Positions 10,203 to 20,982 of a stretch of DNA of 64,000 nt are shown here, piece after piece (the first letter of the stretch is position 1; the number at the start of each line of letters is the position of its first letter). The stretch spans positions 310,001 through 374,000 of the forward strand of contig OX337234.1 of assembly GCA_946965045.2 (NCBI GenBank), given 5' to 3'. The notes beneath the pieces were generated by a model. The model was not told where the DNA came from. It did not search any database and saw only the letters and a list, made by a program, of their open reading frames with translations. The position numbers were made by a program, and so were the translations under genes. Origin of the DNA: Epithemia pelagica. Its lineage: Eukaryota > Bacillariophyta > Bacillariophyceae > Surirellales > Surirellaceae.

Positions 10203-11390
10203 ATGTGGATGTTTCGCAACCTCCGCTTTCGTCGACGACGACAACCACGAGAACAGCAAGAAGAGCGGAATGGCAGAGACCAAGTCAGTCGAGTACGTCA
10301 TGGTACTAGTGGGAAGCGCAAACAAGAGATCCAAAAGACAAGCGATCCTGAGGGCAATCCGGATTTGGCATTGTTACCGACAGGAAGTTCGGGTGATACA
10401 GGGGACGAAACAACGACGAGTACGGTGCCAGGTTTGAGCCATTCGAGTAACAGTTCGAGCCGAGACCACGACAGTGGTTCCGTTCGGGGAGAAGAAGACG
10501 TTTCATCCCATTTCTCTTCTCAACGGCCTGTTCCGAATCCAATTGTACACACCAGCCACTCGTCTGCACCACAGCATGCTGCCACGCCCGAGTACCGTCT
10601 TGGAGGCCGACCGCCGCGGTATCCGGCCAAGGTCCCGTCTCGTCGTTCCTCAACTCACGTGGACCAGCATTCGTTTGGTTTGTTTCCTGTTCCATTGAGA
10701 AACAAACAAGCCTTGTTCGATCAGTCCTTGTACGAAGAGGACGACGAAGATTCGGACGATGAAGATTCAGAAGAAGACTACCCAGACAGTGCTTCCGACG
10801 AAGATATGGAAATGGATCGTACGACGCTGGCCGTGGCTAATTTTTCCTACCAGAGCACCCAGAAGGATCGTTTGTCCACTCCGCGGTACCACCCTCCTCC
10901 TCCTACGACGTCTTCGCGTCTACCAAGAACTGCACCCGGTCAATTGGATGCCTTTGTGCAACGACACCATCGTCCTCCCAAATTTCGCGATGACGTGGAC
11001 GATGAGGATGCCGTATCGGTCCGGAGTGCCGCCGAATTGGCCGCCGCTTGGAAACTCAAGGCCTGGGCCAAGGAACACGATTCCTTGGCCTTGGGTGCCG
11101 CCGTAGCTCGTGCCGCAGCAGAAGCCGAGTGGGATGGCAACCACTCCGTGTCGTCCAGAAGCACCAGAAGTAGTCGTGGCCCATCCATGAGGAATCGTCC
11201 CACCACAACGACTCCCAAATCCATCTTGTCGTCGTCACCGTCGTGTGGTGTTGGCAGTGCCGGCCACACGACTCCAACCCACCCTTCCTACTATTACTAC
11301 TCTTGTATGGACCAACCGTCCTTGGGAATACGACAAAATTATGGTCAACACCCTCCCGAAACTGTCGAATCGTCATTTATGGAAGTGTAA
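10203..11390 (+). CDS. Unrecognised acidic, largely disordered protein
   Basis: A single exon of 395 codons from the first in-frame ATG at 10203 (MWMFRNLRFRRRRQ) to TAA at 11390; the frame is open a little further upstream but without an ATG. The N-terminus is very basic (RRRR), then a Ser/Thr-rich stretch, an acidic block (EEDDEDSDDEDSEEDYPDSA, about residues 195-215) and a better-ordered Ala-rich helix near residues 275-315 (SAAELAAAWKLKAW). No domain is recognised. The length of uninterrupted frame and its codon usage, like that of its neighbours, support a real gene. A nuclear or scaffold role would be a guess. Confidence 0.65.
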   Translation: MWMFRNLRFRRRRQPREQQEERNGRDQVSRVRHGTSGKRKQEIQKTSDPEGNPDLALLPTGSSGDTGDETTTSTVPGLSHSSNSSSRDHDSGSVRGEEDVSSHFSSQRPVPNPIVHTSHSSAPQHAATPEYRLGGRPPRYPAKVPSRRSSTHVDQHSFGLFPVPLRNKQALFDQSLYEEDDEDSDDEDSEEDYPDSASDEDMEMDRTTLAVANFSYQSTQKDRLSTPRYHPPPPTTSSRLPRTAPGQLDAFVQRHHRPPKFRDDVDDEDAVSVRSAAELAAAWKLKAWAKEHDSLALGAAVARAAAEAEWDGNHSVSSRSTRSSRGPSMRNRPTTTTPKSILSSSPSCGVGSAGHTTPTHPSYYYYSCMDQPSLGIRQNYGQHPPETVESSFMEV

Positions 11391-11767
11391 GCAATGTACG
11401 AGAGTGCAAACGATGGTGTCTGTACGAGTCTATGGAGTGTGTAGTACCTAGTCAATATAGTGTGGATCGTCAAACCATGTCAGTGTAGACCTTTTGGATT
11501 GGGAATCGAAAACGTTTCCTATTAGAAACAACCGAATCTCGAAATGCCAAGGGTATATAACTATATACCCTGCGTATGGTTTTCTATAGAAAAGAAAGTG
11601 GTTGGTGGTGTGGTTGTTTTTTGGTGTAGCTCGATTCAGACCCGACCGAAACACTCATTTGAAATGTCCACGTTCTATTCCGATTGCACATCAATTGAGA
11701 CATACCAATAGAATGTATTCTGGAGTAGTGGCGGTACCATGCGTACTGTTTTTCTTGTCGTCTGTTC
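11391..11767. other. Convergent intergenic spacer with a 20-bp palindrome
   Basis: Lies between the 3' ends of the acidic-protein gene and the plastid-protein gene. It contains GGGTATATAACTATATACCC near 11551-11570, a 9-bp perfect inverted repeat with a 2-base centre. No gene seen. Confidence 0.45.
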
Positions 11768-12751
11768 CTACACGGCCTTGCCAATCAAAAACAAGACGGC
11801 ATAATCTTGTTTGGTCGTACCGGCAATGGCCGGCATGGGAGCTCCTGGTCGCACGGGAAAATCGGCCACATTGGCTTGTTGTGGCGTGGCTACTGCTGCT
11901 GTTTCGGACGACGACGACGAAAGAATGGGTTGATAGCGGGCCGATCGACAGGGCAAATGCGTGACATCTCCCAGTACTGCACCCTCGTCCAAGGACCAGG
12001 TCCCATCAAGTCGCACCGTCAAACCCGTCATGACTTCTCGACCACCCGTAACCAAATACCGACCGGCCGGTATGGGAAAGGTGGGCGATTCCATAATCAA
12101 GCCATGTTCTTCAATCCACCAATCCTGGGGGTTGTACTGCCAATTGCCAATGGGTGCCACGTAGTCGCGTTGGACCAATTGCTGGTCAAAATTTTTCAAA
12201 TAGACTCCGCGAGGTCCCGGATCTTGACGCCAATAGCCCCAATCGTGGGCATTGGTACCGGACGATGCCGTGGGCGATCCCAAGGCGGCAATGTATTGCG
12301 TCGTGGGCAACCGGACAAAGCCAGCCGGGGTATACAAGGTGATGCGATACAATTGCCACGACGCGACACCCATGGCGCCCAACAAACCGGTGGCCACCAC
12401 ATTGATGAGAGTATTGCGCCGTTGTTGCGATTCGACCGCTTGCGATCGTTCTTCCATCCACAGCGGATCGAATTGTGCGGCTGGTTCGACAGTCTCTGTT
12501 GGATTCTCTTGCAGGGAGTCCGTGTTGTCATGGTCGCTGTTGCTGCTAGCTTGACGGCGGCTGGAGGATGGCTCCTTCTGCCACAAGCCTGTAGAAGTGG
12601 AAGAGAATGCGGTGCAGACTGGATGCAGGCGTCCAAGAGTCGGTGTGGTGGACAAGGACAATGGCCGCCTTGAAGTCAAACCAAAGGCAGCAACCATAGT
12701 ATAAGGGGTCCACGAAATTAGAAGTAGTAGCAGTGTCACCATCATCATCAT
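11768..12751 (-). CDS. Plastid-targeted membrane protein of unknown function
   Basis: 327 codons. The N-terminus is a signal peptide (MMMMVTLLLLLISWTP) followed by MVAAFGLTSRRPL. The AxAF-type motif with a basic, Ser/Thr-rich transit stretch is the known signal for import into the complex plastid of diatoms (ASAFAP-like, with Phe retained). After a charged spacer there is one probable membrane helix (about 113-135, LINVVATGLLGAMG), then a ~170-residue globular part with WGYWRQDPGPRGV, NPQDWWIEEHGLI and LDGTWSLDEGAVLGDVTHL. No known family was recognised. Four consecutive Met codons make the exact start ambiguous. The first ~50 bp of coding sequence plus 5' leader recur, truncated, at three places in the Kelch array. 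Confidence 0.75.
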   Translation of the reverse strand: MMMMVTLLLLLISWTPYTMVAAFGLTSRRPLSLSTTPTLGRLHPVCTAFSSTSTGLWQKEPSSSRRQASSNSDHDNTDSLQENPTETVEPAAQFDPLWMEERSQAVESQQRRNTLINVVATGLLGAMGVASWQLYRITLYTPAGFVRLPTTQYIAALGSPTASSGTNAHDWGYWRQDPGPRGVYLKNFDQQLVQRDYVAPIGNWQYNPQDWWIEEHGLIMESPTFPIPAGRYLVTGGREVMTGLTVRLDGTWSLDEGAVLGDVTHLPCRSARYQPILSSSSSETAAVATPQQANVADFPVRPGAPMPAIAGTTKQDYAVLFLIGKAV

Positions 12752-13643
12752 GGTAGGGAAAAGAAATGATCAATCCAGAAACTTTTTGAAAAGAAAACAG
12801 TTTTGGCTGGTGTGCGCACTCTAGATTTTCTTTCGTTGGACAAGAGGACCTTTGTGCATCAACCAACGCCAATAAGTCCAGATCGCTTCTGGTTTCTGGT
12901 TCGACCGAGCAGAGCGAGAGCTATAATGCCGATGATCGATGTGTGCGCGCCATGGTCGCTCTCGGCAAAACACAAAAAAAACCACGTCACTGTGGCGTAC
13001 CAATGCTAAATGCTAAGCAATGCTATGTGGATATAGATTTTGCTTAGCCAATCAATATTAGCTCTGGTAGCTAAGGGACTATGAACGGATGGTCCTACGG
13101 CCTAGAAGGTATGGTGGCCTCCTCAGCACCGTCAAAAATCTTTCATCTCCGCTTCTTCTGCACAATCAATCACCACCTTCCGCAGGGAGAGATGTTCGCC
13201 ATCAGCTGCATCTCAGCTATCGAAAATCTTATGGTCTCTCGTGAGATGAGGAAGCAATCACTACTTTGTAGTGAGAGATGTTACATGGTGGCATATAGAG
13301 CTTCGTACAGGATTTGTGGAAAATGGATCATTGGAGCTCTAGCTCTAGAAGAAACAGAAAAAACGGGAATAAGGCTCTCTTTATCCTATGGTAGACAGAA
13401 CAAGAGCACAGCTGCTCGACCTAAAAGGAAAACGTTGAGTGTCCCTTCTATCTTCGGCAACTCGCATCATGATACCTTTCGATCCCTGCTACCAGTCCAC
13501 AAAGACAATATCCAGGATGGGAAACAATCGACCCAGAACACTACAGTCATGACCATAAAAGTTTTCATATCCTGGTGACCAGCACCCCGTCACCTCAAAC
13601 CCTCTTGAAACAGGGTCCGAATGAACATGAGTGTATCGTGATG
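12752..13643. other. 5' flank of the plastid gene / 3' flank of Kelch copy 1
   Basis: The first ~120 bp (to ~12870) are the plastid gene's leader and are the source of the truncated copies at 16.8, 18.5 and 23.2 kb. At 13095-13215 there is a copy of a segment otherwise found upstream of the Kelch genes. 13360-13640 is the common Kelch 3' flank. No intact gene. Confidence 0.55.
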
Positions 13644-14768
13644 TTAGCTTGGAACTTTGCCCATCTCCAACAAACGTGCAAAGAGCCAACTCTTCTTGTC
13701 CACAAGTGACAGTGTTTCACACGAAATTCTGTTTCCACTACTTTGAGTAATCACAGCAAGAGTATTCGACAAGGATATCATACCACAAATATCCCTCCTT
13801 ACTGTCAAGTCCGGAAGCTCCCACAACATGTTTCTCACAGTATCCAAAACCTCCACAGCATATACGGAAAAAAAGCTGTCATCGCATCCTCCTGCAACAA
13901 CAAGACAGGAACCTACTTGGACTGCAAATAATCGAGCTCTCGGTTTTTTCAGAATGAGTTCCTTGTGGACGGTCCAGGACTTTGTGGACAATGCAACACT
14001 GGATGTGGCAGTGGGAGCATCCAACCAGTCATCAAACTCCAAGTATTCGACCGATTCCGGGCAACTGGCGATTCCCCACCCACCAACAGCATAGATGCGC
14101 GAACGAACCACAGCCATTGCAAGTCCGCTTCGACCTTCTTTCAACGAGGGCCCAGATACGACCGAATACGGGTTCCCAGATGCGGTATCCAAGATATCAA
14201 CCGATGATACACAATTATCGAGGATAGAACTGCTTCCGCCCGCCACCACAATAAATCGGTCAGAAACAGAAACAGCGGCGCAGCTTAATCGTTTACTCGT
14301 CAAACGACAATTCAACATCTTCCATCCATTGGAGCTGTTACTGCAAGAAGAGGAAGACGATGATGAATGAAGTAAATCGCCGACATGGATACGTTCAATA
14401 GTATCCAAGGCAGTGTCGCCGTTGTATCCACCAATGACGTAAACAGCGCCATTGCATACCACAGAAGCAAGATTTCTTCGTTTTTCTTGTAAAGGCGGTC
14501 CAGTTTGCCATCTTAAATCGCCAACGTTCATGAGACTAACCAAATTTGTTGCACCATCAGAAATAGGGTCCGGCCATCCTCCCGACAACACCAACAACTT
14601 GTCGCGGTTCATGGCTGGATGATGAACGACAACCGACGCATGGCCCCAAACATACCGCCCCAAGAGTGGAGTCCAATTTTCACTAGATGGCCTCCACTGC
14701 GGTTCCATTTCGTCCTTTCTGTCGGCAAAGACCAATCCCGACAAGACAGCTTGTTCCTGGATCGTCAT
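13644..14768 (-). CDS. Kelch-repeat protein, array copy 1 (six-bladed propeller)
   Basis: 374 residues from the ATG at 14768 (MTIQEQAVLSGLVFADRKDE). This Met is conserved in all copies (MKVQEQ/MKIQEQ) and in the plus-strand homologue, so it is preferred over the open frame further upstream, which lacks an ATG start. Six Kelch-type blades can be followed by their paired hydrophobic-GG signatures: LLVLSGG, VYVIGGYNG, FIVVAGG, IYAVGGWG, LVVAGGCDD, and a last degenerate blade lacking GG (LAVITQSS). Blades 2 and 3 are linked by a Ser run (SSSSSSSCSNSSNG) of variable length among paralogues. There is no signal peptide, membrane segment, BTB or F-box, so it is a bare propeller, probably a cytosolic protein-protein scaffold. 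Its partner is unknown. Confidence 0.85.
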   Translation of the reverse strand: MTIQEQAVLSGLVFADRKDEMEPQWRPSSENWTPLLGRYVWGHASVVVHHPAMNRDKLLVLSGGWPDPISDGATNLVSLMNVGDLRWQTGPPLQEKRRNLASVVCNGAVYVIGGYNGDTALDTIERIHVGDLLHSSSSSSSCSNSSNGWKMLNCRLTSKRLSCAAVSVSDRFIVVAGGSSSILDNCVSSVDILDTASGNPYSVVSGPSLKEGRSGLAMAVVRSRIYAVGGWGIASCPESVEYLEFDDWLDAPTATSSVALSTKSWTVHKELILKKPRARLFAVQVGSCLVVAGGCDDSFFSVYAVEVLDTVRNMLWELPDLTVRRDICGMISLSNTLAVITQSSGNRISCETLSLVDKKSWLFARLLEMGKVPS

Positions 14769-16790
14769 CCTTGTGGGCCTTGGACTTTTTGTTGTGGAAC
14801 AGGTCGAAAAGGTCGTTACTCTACGAGAAGTGCTTGCTTTTTTGTGGCACCAAGACCCGTTTGGGTGGGTGCACATTGTTCTCTCCAAGGAACAAGGTTG
14901 TGTTTCGACTGAATGTTTCGTTTTCGTTCCTGGGAACTTGTTGGCGGGTTCCTGGAATCTTCTTGGCGTTAACACAATTCGACCGATCCAAATCCATCAT
15001 AGATGCTGTGTTGGGAGAATCAGTCGCCGTGTCGAAGGGAAAGCAGCGGGTTGAGAGGACACACCTCGACGGATCACCAGAGGTGCTGATTCGCACTGGA
15101 TCCCAGACAGGCGTGACATGTGCGTCAGAATGCTTTTGAGTCGAGAACGGTTGCTTGATTCGTCTCAGAGGGCAATCCGATGGACGACGTCCGAGCATGC
15201 ATATCTGATGCGTCGTTTTAGAGTACCATTCTCTTGACAAACGATCCTATACATTACGGACATCCAATGTTTGGTCCAGGTTCCGAAAGATCTACAGCTT
15301 GGCCACCTCCGCAAACCAACATGGTGGTCTCCTCAGCACCGTCAAAAATCTTCCATCTCCACTACTTCCGCACAATCAATCACTACCTTGGCAGGGAGAT
15401 GTTCGCCATCGGCTCCATCTCAACTATCATTGTTACCACCCTAGCCCAAAAACAACAGGCGATTCTTTTGCGAGGACGACGGCGTCGACCGGAACCCTAG
15501 GGTGGTCGTATAAGTTGAAGTTGCAATCGGAATGTTCTGATACTTGCCCTTGACTGTTTTCGTTGCTTCTTTTGCACTGCAATGTGCAAAGGATCGAGTC
15601 GTCGAGAATCATTGAGTGTTCCCACACTGCCCGACAGCATACCATTTACATGCATACACATTCATCACTATTTGTATCCCAGGTACAATGGCTTTCTGTG
15701 TTCGTACATTCATATCAATTTTTTTGGTCCCATCGTAAAGACTATATCTGCACTCATGTCAGCACATTCGTGTTCTCCGATGTTTTTGCAACCAACTGTA
15801 CAGAGAGCTCCAAGCAAAGAACAGTCCCCACAATAATTCACCGCAGGATCAGAAAGATCAGAGCAAGGCGCATACGTGCACGTAGATGTATCTGCTGACA
15901 AAGTACAGTAGGTTCTCTCATGACACGTGTGAAACCAATTAGCTTGCAAGCAATCTGACAGGAATCACCTAACCAAGAACAGTCCGCTGTGTACACAAAA
16001 ATATCTCTCCATCGTTGACATCAAGGCGTGGAACATCCCAGCACCCTTCTCCATCGTCAGATCAACAACAGTAAATCTTTGCTTTCATATCGCTCCTGAC
16101 CCACTATGGCCTGGCTAATACGCTTGCAGGAATTTCCGTAACGAAAACAGACGTCTTTGCCATCTCATCGCTCTTCATCAGTGATGCAACCAGACCCAGT
16201 TATTTTTGCGATCACACCTCTCTTCACCAGAAATTGTATTTCAAGCAACCTTGCAGGAATCTACCATCCAAGAACATTCGTCTCTGCCCCGTGCACGTAT
16301 ATTCCTTGCAATGACATGAGCTCTGCTCTGCAACGCACATGTCATTGCAAGGAATATACGGGCACGCATAACGTTCCCAAGAACAGTCGAGTCTGTGCTC
16401 ACACACATGCGACATGATGGTTCGGCTCATTCAGGAGGTCTTGGAGGTCGGGGTCCACCGCTCACGCTGTCCTTGGTCCGAGAGGACGACTGACTCCCTA
16501 TTTTTTCTTGCCACGATGTTGTTCTGGATGCTTACCCGTTTGCACTCCTTATCACCATGAACCCTTCATGGTATTGTATCGTCCAGTGGGTGTTCCTGTG
16601 GTCCTAGCGGGCCGGCAGATGCAGTACTTGTTGGACAACGGTCCGTTCCAAGAGGGACCAAACTGTCTCGTTCAACGAAGCAAAATCACCCGATCCAGCA
16701 TCCAACCCTGCATGCTGTTATTGATCAGGATAGTTTCACTCTCTCATGGATAAAAGTTGCCCTCATTCACACAAGAGGACAATGACCTTC
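14769..16790. other. 5' flank of Kelch copy 1: repeated leader and relic sequence
   Basis: 14769-15240 is the conserved Kelch leader; its frames stay open in copies 1 and 2 but are broken in others, so it is read as promoter/UTR. 15290-15440 is the repeated relic segment that in other copies encodes a MEDVFDGA-like peptide. 16230-16430 is the hairpin-bearing Cys-rich relic. 16508-16753 is similar to 22330-22500 and 28440-28540. No intact gene is supported. Confidence 0.5.
16291..16365. repeat. Conserved hairpin element, copy 1 (most perfect)
   Basis: Two 28-base arms (16291-16318 and 16338-16365) pair at 27 of 28 positions around a 19-base loop. The core is ATTCCTTGCAATGACATG and its complement. 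Five further copies occur in the array in the same position relative to the Kelch genes. Confidence 0.75.
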
Positions 16791-16794
16791 CACT

Positions 16795-16925
16795 CAAACG
16801 CAAGGCAGCAACCATAATATTAGGGGTATAGGAAAGTAGAAGTAGTAGTAGCAGTAGCACCATCAACATCATGGAAGGGAAAATACATGATCAAGAGACT
16901 TGCGTAGAAAACAGTTTTTGCTTGT
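16795..16925 (-). pseudogene. Truncated 5' end of the plastid-protein gene, copy A
   Basis: Matches the start region and leader of the gene at 11768-12751: shared GGCAGCAACCATA, GTAGAAGTAGTAG and the leader GGGAAAA..ATGATCAAGA..GAAAACAGTTTTTG. Only the signal-peptide codons and leader are present. The DOMON-like ORF reads through it. Confidence 0.7.
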
Positions 16926-17793
16926 GTGGGTAGTCAGCTGTATCAGGACAAAGTCCCAAGGCACCATCCGCCAAAACTCCTTTCTTATTGTTGTCGTTGT
17001 GATTGTTATGTGGATGAGGATGCACTGTGCGGTGGTTCCAGCGTCCAACAAAATGGGCGTACTGGTACAGGGCCGTCGCGCATTCATGTACAAATCGCGA
17101 GCAATCACGTGGGGTTGATCAGGTCGTCCACTGACGCCCAAACTCATGTAGGTATCTTCATGATCCAAGCCTCGGGTCAGTAATTCAAAAGCAATGGCAT
17201 CGGCGGCCATGGTGGACGATGTTCCATGCGAATGATGATCTGTACCTGCCGCTGCCGTTCCATCCAAGGTCCGCACAACTTTCCAACGAACTTGAAAATT
17301 GGGTGTTAAGGCTTCGCAATTGTAATGCGGTGGTGTGGCCGCAATCATGGTAGTGGGCAATTTGCGGTGAGTACTAGGTAGTAGTACTTGTTGTTGTTGT
17401 TGTTGCTGTTGTTGTTGTGGACTCGTTGTCACTTGGTACGAGGGAATTTCCATTAAATGTTGTGGTTGTGGTTTTTCTTCTTCTTTGCTGGTTTCGTTGT
17501 CGGGGTTCATCGGGTAAGACGATCCATTGTTTTTGTTGTGATGCTCTGTTGCTGGTTGTTGTGGTTGTGGTCGTCACTGGTTCGTTCTGGGCGGATGCAG
17601 CTTGTACCAAACCGTGCCGTGTGCTCGTGCTGCTTCCTCTGTGTCTGTCACACTCCCCACCCATAAAGACAACAACAAGGAATAAGAGTGCTGCCATACT
17701 AGTAAGCCACCGCCATTGGAGTGTTGTAGTCCTTGTGGTTGTCCTTGCGTGTCTTCCGACGGTGGGACGATGATTCGTGTTCCTCATCATCAT
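16869..17793 (-). pseudogene. Secreted DOMON-like protein, frameshifted and 3'-truncated
   Basis: An ATG at 17793 opens a frame with a hydrophobic signal (MAALLFLVVVFMGGECDR) followed by Thr/Gln-rich sequence. The best-conserved part lies in another frame (ATG at 17510, to 16869). It contains NCEALTPNFQVRWKVV, IAFELLTRG and DTYMSLGVSG, the strand pattern of DOMON domains, which bind heme or sugar in extracellular or ER-facing proteins. The frames would have to join in the CAA/CAC-rich stretch at 17510-17600. No intron of plausible length with the right phase was found, so a small indel is likelier. The last ~18 codons (KNCFLRKSLDHVF) are read from the truncated plastid-gene leader, so the real C-terminus is lost. 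Decayed homologous sequence occurs at 22.5-22.9 kb. Confidence 0.5.
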
Positions 17794-19148
17794 TATGATA
17801 ATAATCGTTCCAGAACTTTTATTTGTGTACTATCCAACTGTCACTGCTGTAGGTGGGTATTGTTGTCGTTGGACAGAGAGTCGTCCATTCCCCTGGAATC
17901 CAAAGAGAGAGAGAGAGAGAGAGAGGCTCGTTCCTTTCACTACTGCTACTACTCGGAGAGCAGCGTGTCTCTCATCTGCCTTGTGTGTGTTCAAGCACAA
18001 ACAGCAGTAGGGATGCTACAATGTCGTCAACATGTAGAGACAGACAGATGTAGTATAATATGACGTCCAAATGAAACCAAGGATGTTCTGTTTGTGTTGT
18101 TGGTTTGTTTGTTTGGTGAGTTTGTTTGTCTATTGCTGTGATTCCAAAAAAACAAAAAAAGAGAGAAAGATGTCGAAGAAACACAGAAACAGCCAACAAA
18201 GCAGAACAGAAAACCTGGGAGAGCAACAACCAATCACACAATGGCACACTGTCAGACAGCGGACAGCTGCGCACCGACATGCATCATGTGGCGGCTGTCA
18301 CAACCGGACTGCATGACAGACTGTTGGAATGGCACTCCCGAGTCCCGAGAAAGGTGTGATTGTAATAGGAGTACTCGTAGAGCTACTCCAATCGAGTACC
18401 TCTAGAGCTCTAGAGAGGGAGGACAATGGCGGTAGACACTATGGGTATCAAACATGACACACCCTTTTCGCGTTCTCTTTTGCCTCATTCTTCCCGTAGG
18501 TACCTTATTAAAAGTCTAGCAGCGTTACCATAATCATGCTAGGGAAAATAAATGATCAACAGACTTGAGAGTAGAAAGTTTTTGGCTCTTGTGAGTCGCC
18601 CTAGCTTTGTTCGGTAGTAGAGTGGACGACCTCCTGCATTCACAAACACCAAGTCCAGATCTGTTCTGGGGTTCGTCCAAAAACAAAGACGGCACTAGAA
18701 AATCTTGCGCACCATGGTCTCTCGTGAGATGAGGAAGCAATCACCAGTTTAGTAAGAGAGGTGGCATATGGGGGCATAGAGAGTTTTATTCAGGATTTGT
18801 GGTTCGACTATGCTTCTTACAGAGAAAATGGATAATTTGAGGTCTAGCTTTAAAAGAAATTGGAAGGCTCTCTTTATCCCATGGGAGACAGAACAAGAGC
18901 ACAGCTTCTCGGCCTAAAAGGAAAATGTTGACCACTGTAGGTGTCCCTATCTATCTTTGGCAACTCGCATACTAATACCTTTTGCTCTCTGCCACCAGTG
19001 CACAAAGATAATATCCAGGATGGGAAACAATCGAACCAGAACACAACAGTCATGGCCAGAAACGGTTTCTATGCCGAGCTGTCGCGGCCTTTTTCAACAG
19101 AACCTCTTGACACAGAATCCGAAAGAAAAGCATGAGTGTGTTGTGCTT
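17794..19148. other. DOMON-ORF 5' flank and Kelch copy 2 3' flank
   Basis: Contains a (GA)n tract near 17905-17925, a region homologous to 22.7-23.0 kb (AGGGATGCTACAATGTC core at ~18011), the second truncated plastid-gene leader at 18515-18700 and the common Kelch 3' flank from ~18720. No intact gene. Confidence 0.5.
18515..18700 (-). pseudogene. Truncated 5' end of the plastid-protein gene, copy B
   Basis: Leader-derived: ACCATAATCATGCTAGGGAA, then AATAAATGATCAACAGACTT and the AACACCAAGTCCAGATC segment that also lies near 12870 and, weakly, near 29685. The coding part is almost entirely gone. Confidence 0.6.
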
Positions 19149-20273
19149 CTAGGTTGGAACTTTGCCGATCTCCAACAAACGTGCAAAGAGCCAACTCTTC
19201 TTATCCACAAGTGACAGTGTTTCACACGAAAACTCTTCTCGACTACTGCGACTAATCACAGCAAGAGTATTCGGCAAGGACACCAGGTCACAAACATGGT
19301 TCCTTACTGTCAAGTCCGGAAGCTCCCAAACCATGTTTCTCACAGTATCCAAAACCTCCACAGCATATACGGAAAAATAGCTGTCATCGCATCCTCCTGC
19401 AACAACAAGACAGGAACCCACTTGGACTACAGACAATCGAGCTCTCGGCATGTTCAAAATGAGTTTCTTGTGGATGGTCCAGGACTTTGTGGACAATGCG
19501 ACACTAGATGTGGCAGTGGGAGCATCCCACCAGTCGTCAAACTCCAGGTATTCGACAGATTCCCGGCAGGGGATACTCATCCCACACCCACCAATAGCAA
19601 AGATGCGTGAACCTACCACAGCCATTGCAAAACAACTTCGACCTTCTTTCAACGAGGGCCCAGATACGACCGAATACGGGTTCCCGGATGCCGTGTCCAG
19701 GATATCAACGGATGATAAAGGACTGCCGCTTCTAGAAATTCGTCCGCCCGCAGCCACAATAAATCGGTCACAAACAGCTACAGCGGCGCAGTTTAATCGT
19801 TTACTCGTCAAACGACAATTCAACATCTTCCATCCATTGGAGCTGTTACTGGAAGAAGAAGCTGATGATGAATGAACTAAATCGCCGACATGGATACGTT
19901 CAATAGTATCCAAGGCAGTGTGGCCATTGAATCCGCCAATGGCGTAAACAGCGCCATTGCATACCACGGAAGCAAGACTTCTTCGTTTTTCTTGTAGAGG
20001 CGGTCCAGTTTGCCACCTGTTCTCGCCAACGTTCCAGATACTAACCAAATCCGTTGCATCATAAAAAGACGTGCCCGGCCATCCTCCCAACAAAACCACC
20101 ATCTTGTCGTGGTTCGTGGCTGAATGATGAACGACAACCGACGCGTGGTTCCCCCCATGCAGTCCCATGAGTGGAGTCCTATTTTCACTAGATGGCCTCC
20201 ACTGCGGTTCTATTTCGTCCTTTCTGTCGGCAAAGACCAATCCTGACAACAACGCTTGTTCGTGGATCTTCAT
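19149..20273 (-). CDS. Kelch-repeat protein, array copy 2
   Basis: 374 residues from the ATG at 20273 (MKIHEQALLSGLV), no frame break. It is closest to copy 1 in the 5' leader. Distinctive loops: GRISRSGSPLSS in blade 3 and CGMSIPCRESVEYLEFDDWW in blade 4. The Ser linker is SSASSSSNSSNG. His replaces the usual Gln in the start motif. Same six-blade layout as copy 1. Confidence 0.84.
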   Translation of the reverse strand: MKIHEQALLSGLVFADRKDEIEPQWRPSSENRTPLMGLHGGNHASVVVHHSATNHDKMVVLLGGWPGTSFYDATDLVSIWNVGENRWQTGPPLQEKRRSLASVVCNGAVYAIGGFNGHTALDTIERIHVGDLVHSSSASSSSNSSNGWKMLNCRLTSKRLNCAAVAVCDRFIVAAGGRISRSGSPLSSVDILDTASGNPYSVVSGPSLKEGRSCFAMAVVGSRIFAIGGCGMSIPCRESVEYLEFDDWWDAPTATSSVALSTKSWTIHKKLILNMPRARLSVVQVGSCLVVAGGCDDSYFSVYAVEVLDTVRNMVWELPDLTVRNHVCDLVSLPNTLAVISRSSREEFSCETLSLVDKKSWLFARLLEIGKVPT

Positions 20274-20982
20274 CCTTGCGGGCCTTGGACTTTTTTTGTG
20301 GAACAGGTCAAAAAGGTCGTTATTCTACGAGGAGCGCTTTCTTTTTTGTGGCGTAAAGACACGTTTGGGTGGGTGCACACTGTTCCCTCTTAGGAACAAA
20401 AGATGTGTTATGAATGTGTTTCGACTGACTGTTTGCTTTTCGTTCCTGGAATCTGAAGGTTATGGGTGTTGGCGTTGATTACGACTGATTCGTGCTCCTT
20501 CTTCATCATACACAACTCGACCCATCCAAATCCATCAGAGATGCTGTGCTGGGAGAGTCCGTCGCCGTGTCGAAGGGAAAGCAGCGGAGGGGTTTCGATG
20601 GTTGATAGGACATACCTCGACGGATCACCAGAGGTGCTGAATCGCACTTGATTCCAGACAAGCGTGGCATGTGCGTCAGAATGCTTTTGAGTCGAGAACG
20701 GTTGCTCGATTCGTCTCAGAGGGCAATCCGATGGACGACATCCGAGCATGCATATCTGATGCGTCGTTTCATAGTACCATTCTCTTGACAAACGAGCCTA
20801 TACATTAGGACATCCAATGTTCGGTCCAGGTCCCAACATATCCACAGCTTTGCCACCTTCGAATTCCACCATGAGGCCTCCTGAGTCATGAGCACCGTCA
20901 AATACATCTTCCATCTTGGTTGCTTCTTCGGCACAATCAAGCCACGGGCATGTTCGCCACCAGCTGCACTCCACCATCATAT

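Noticed and set aside
11807-12673. Plus-strand 288-codon frame opposite the plastid gene
   Set aside because: The minus-strand frame has a signal peptide, plastid motif and membrane helix; the plus frame has none and begins inside the other's 3' end.
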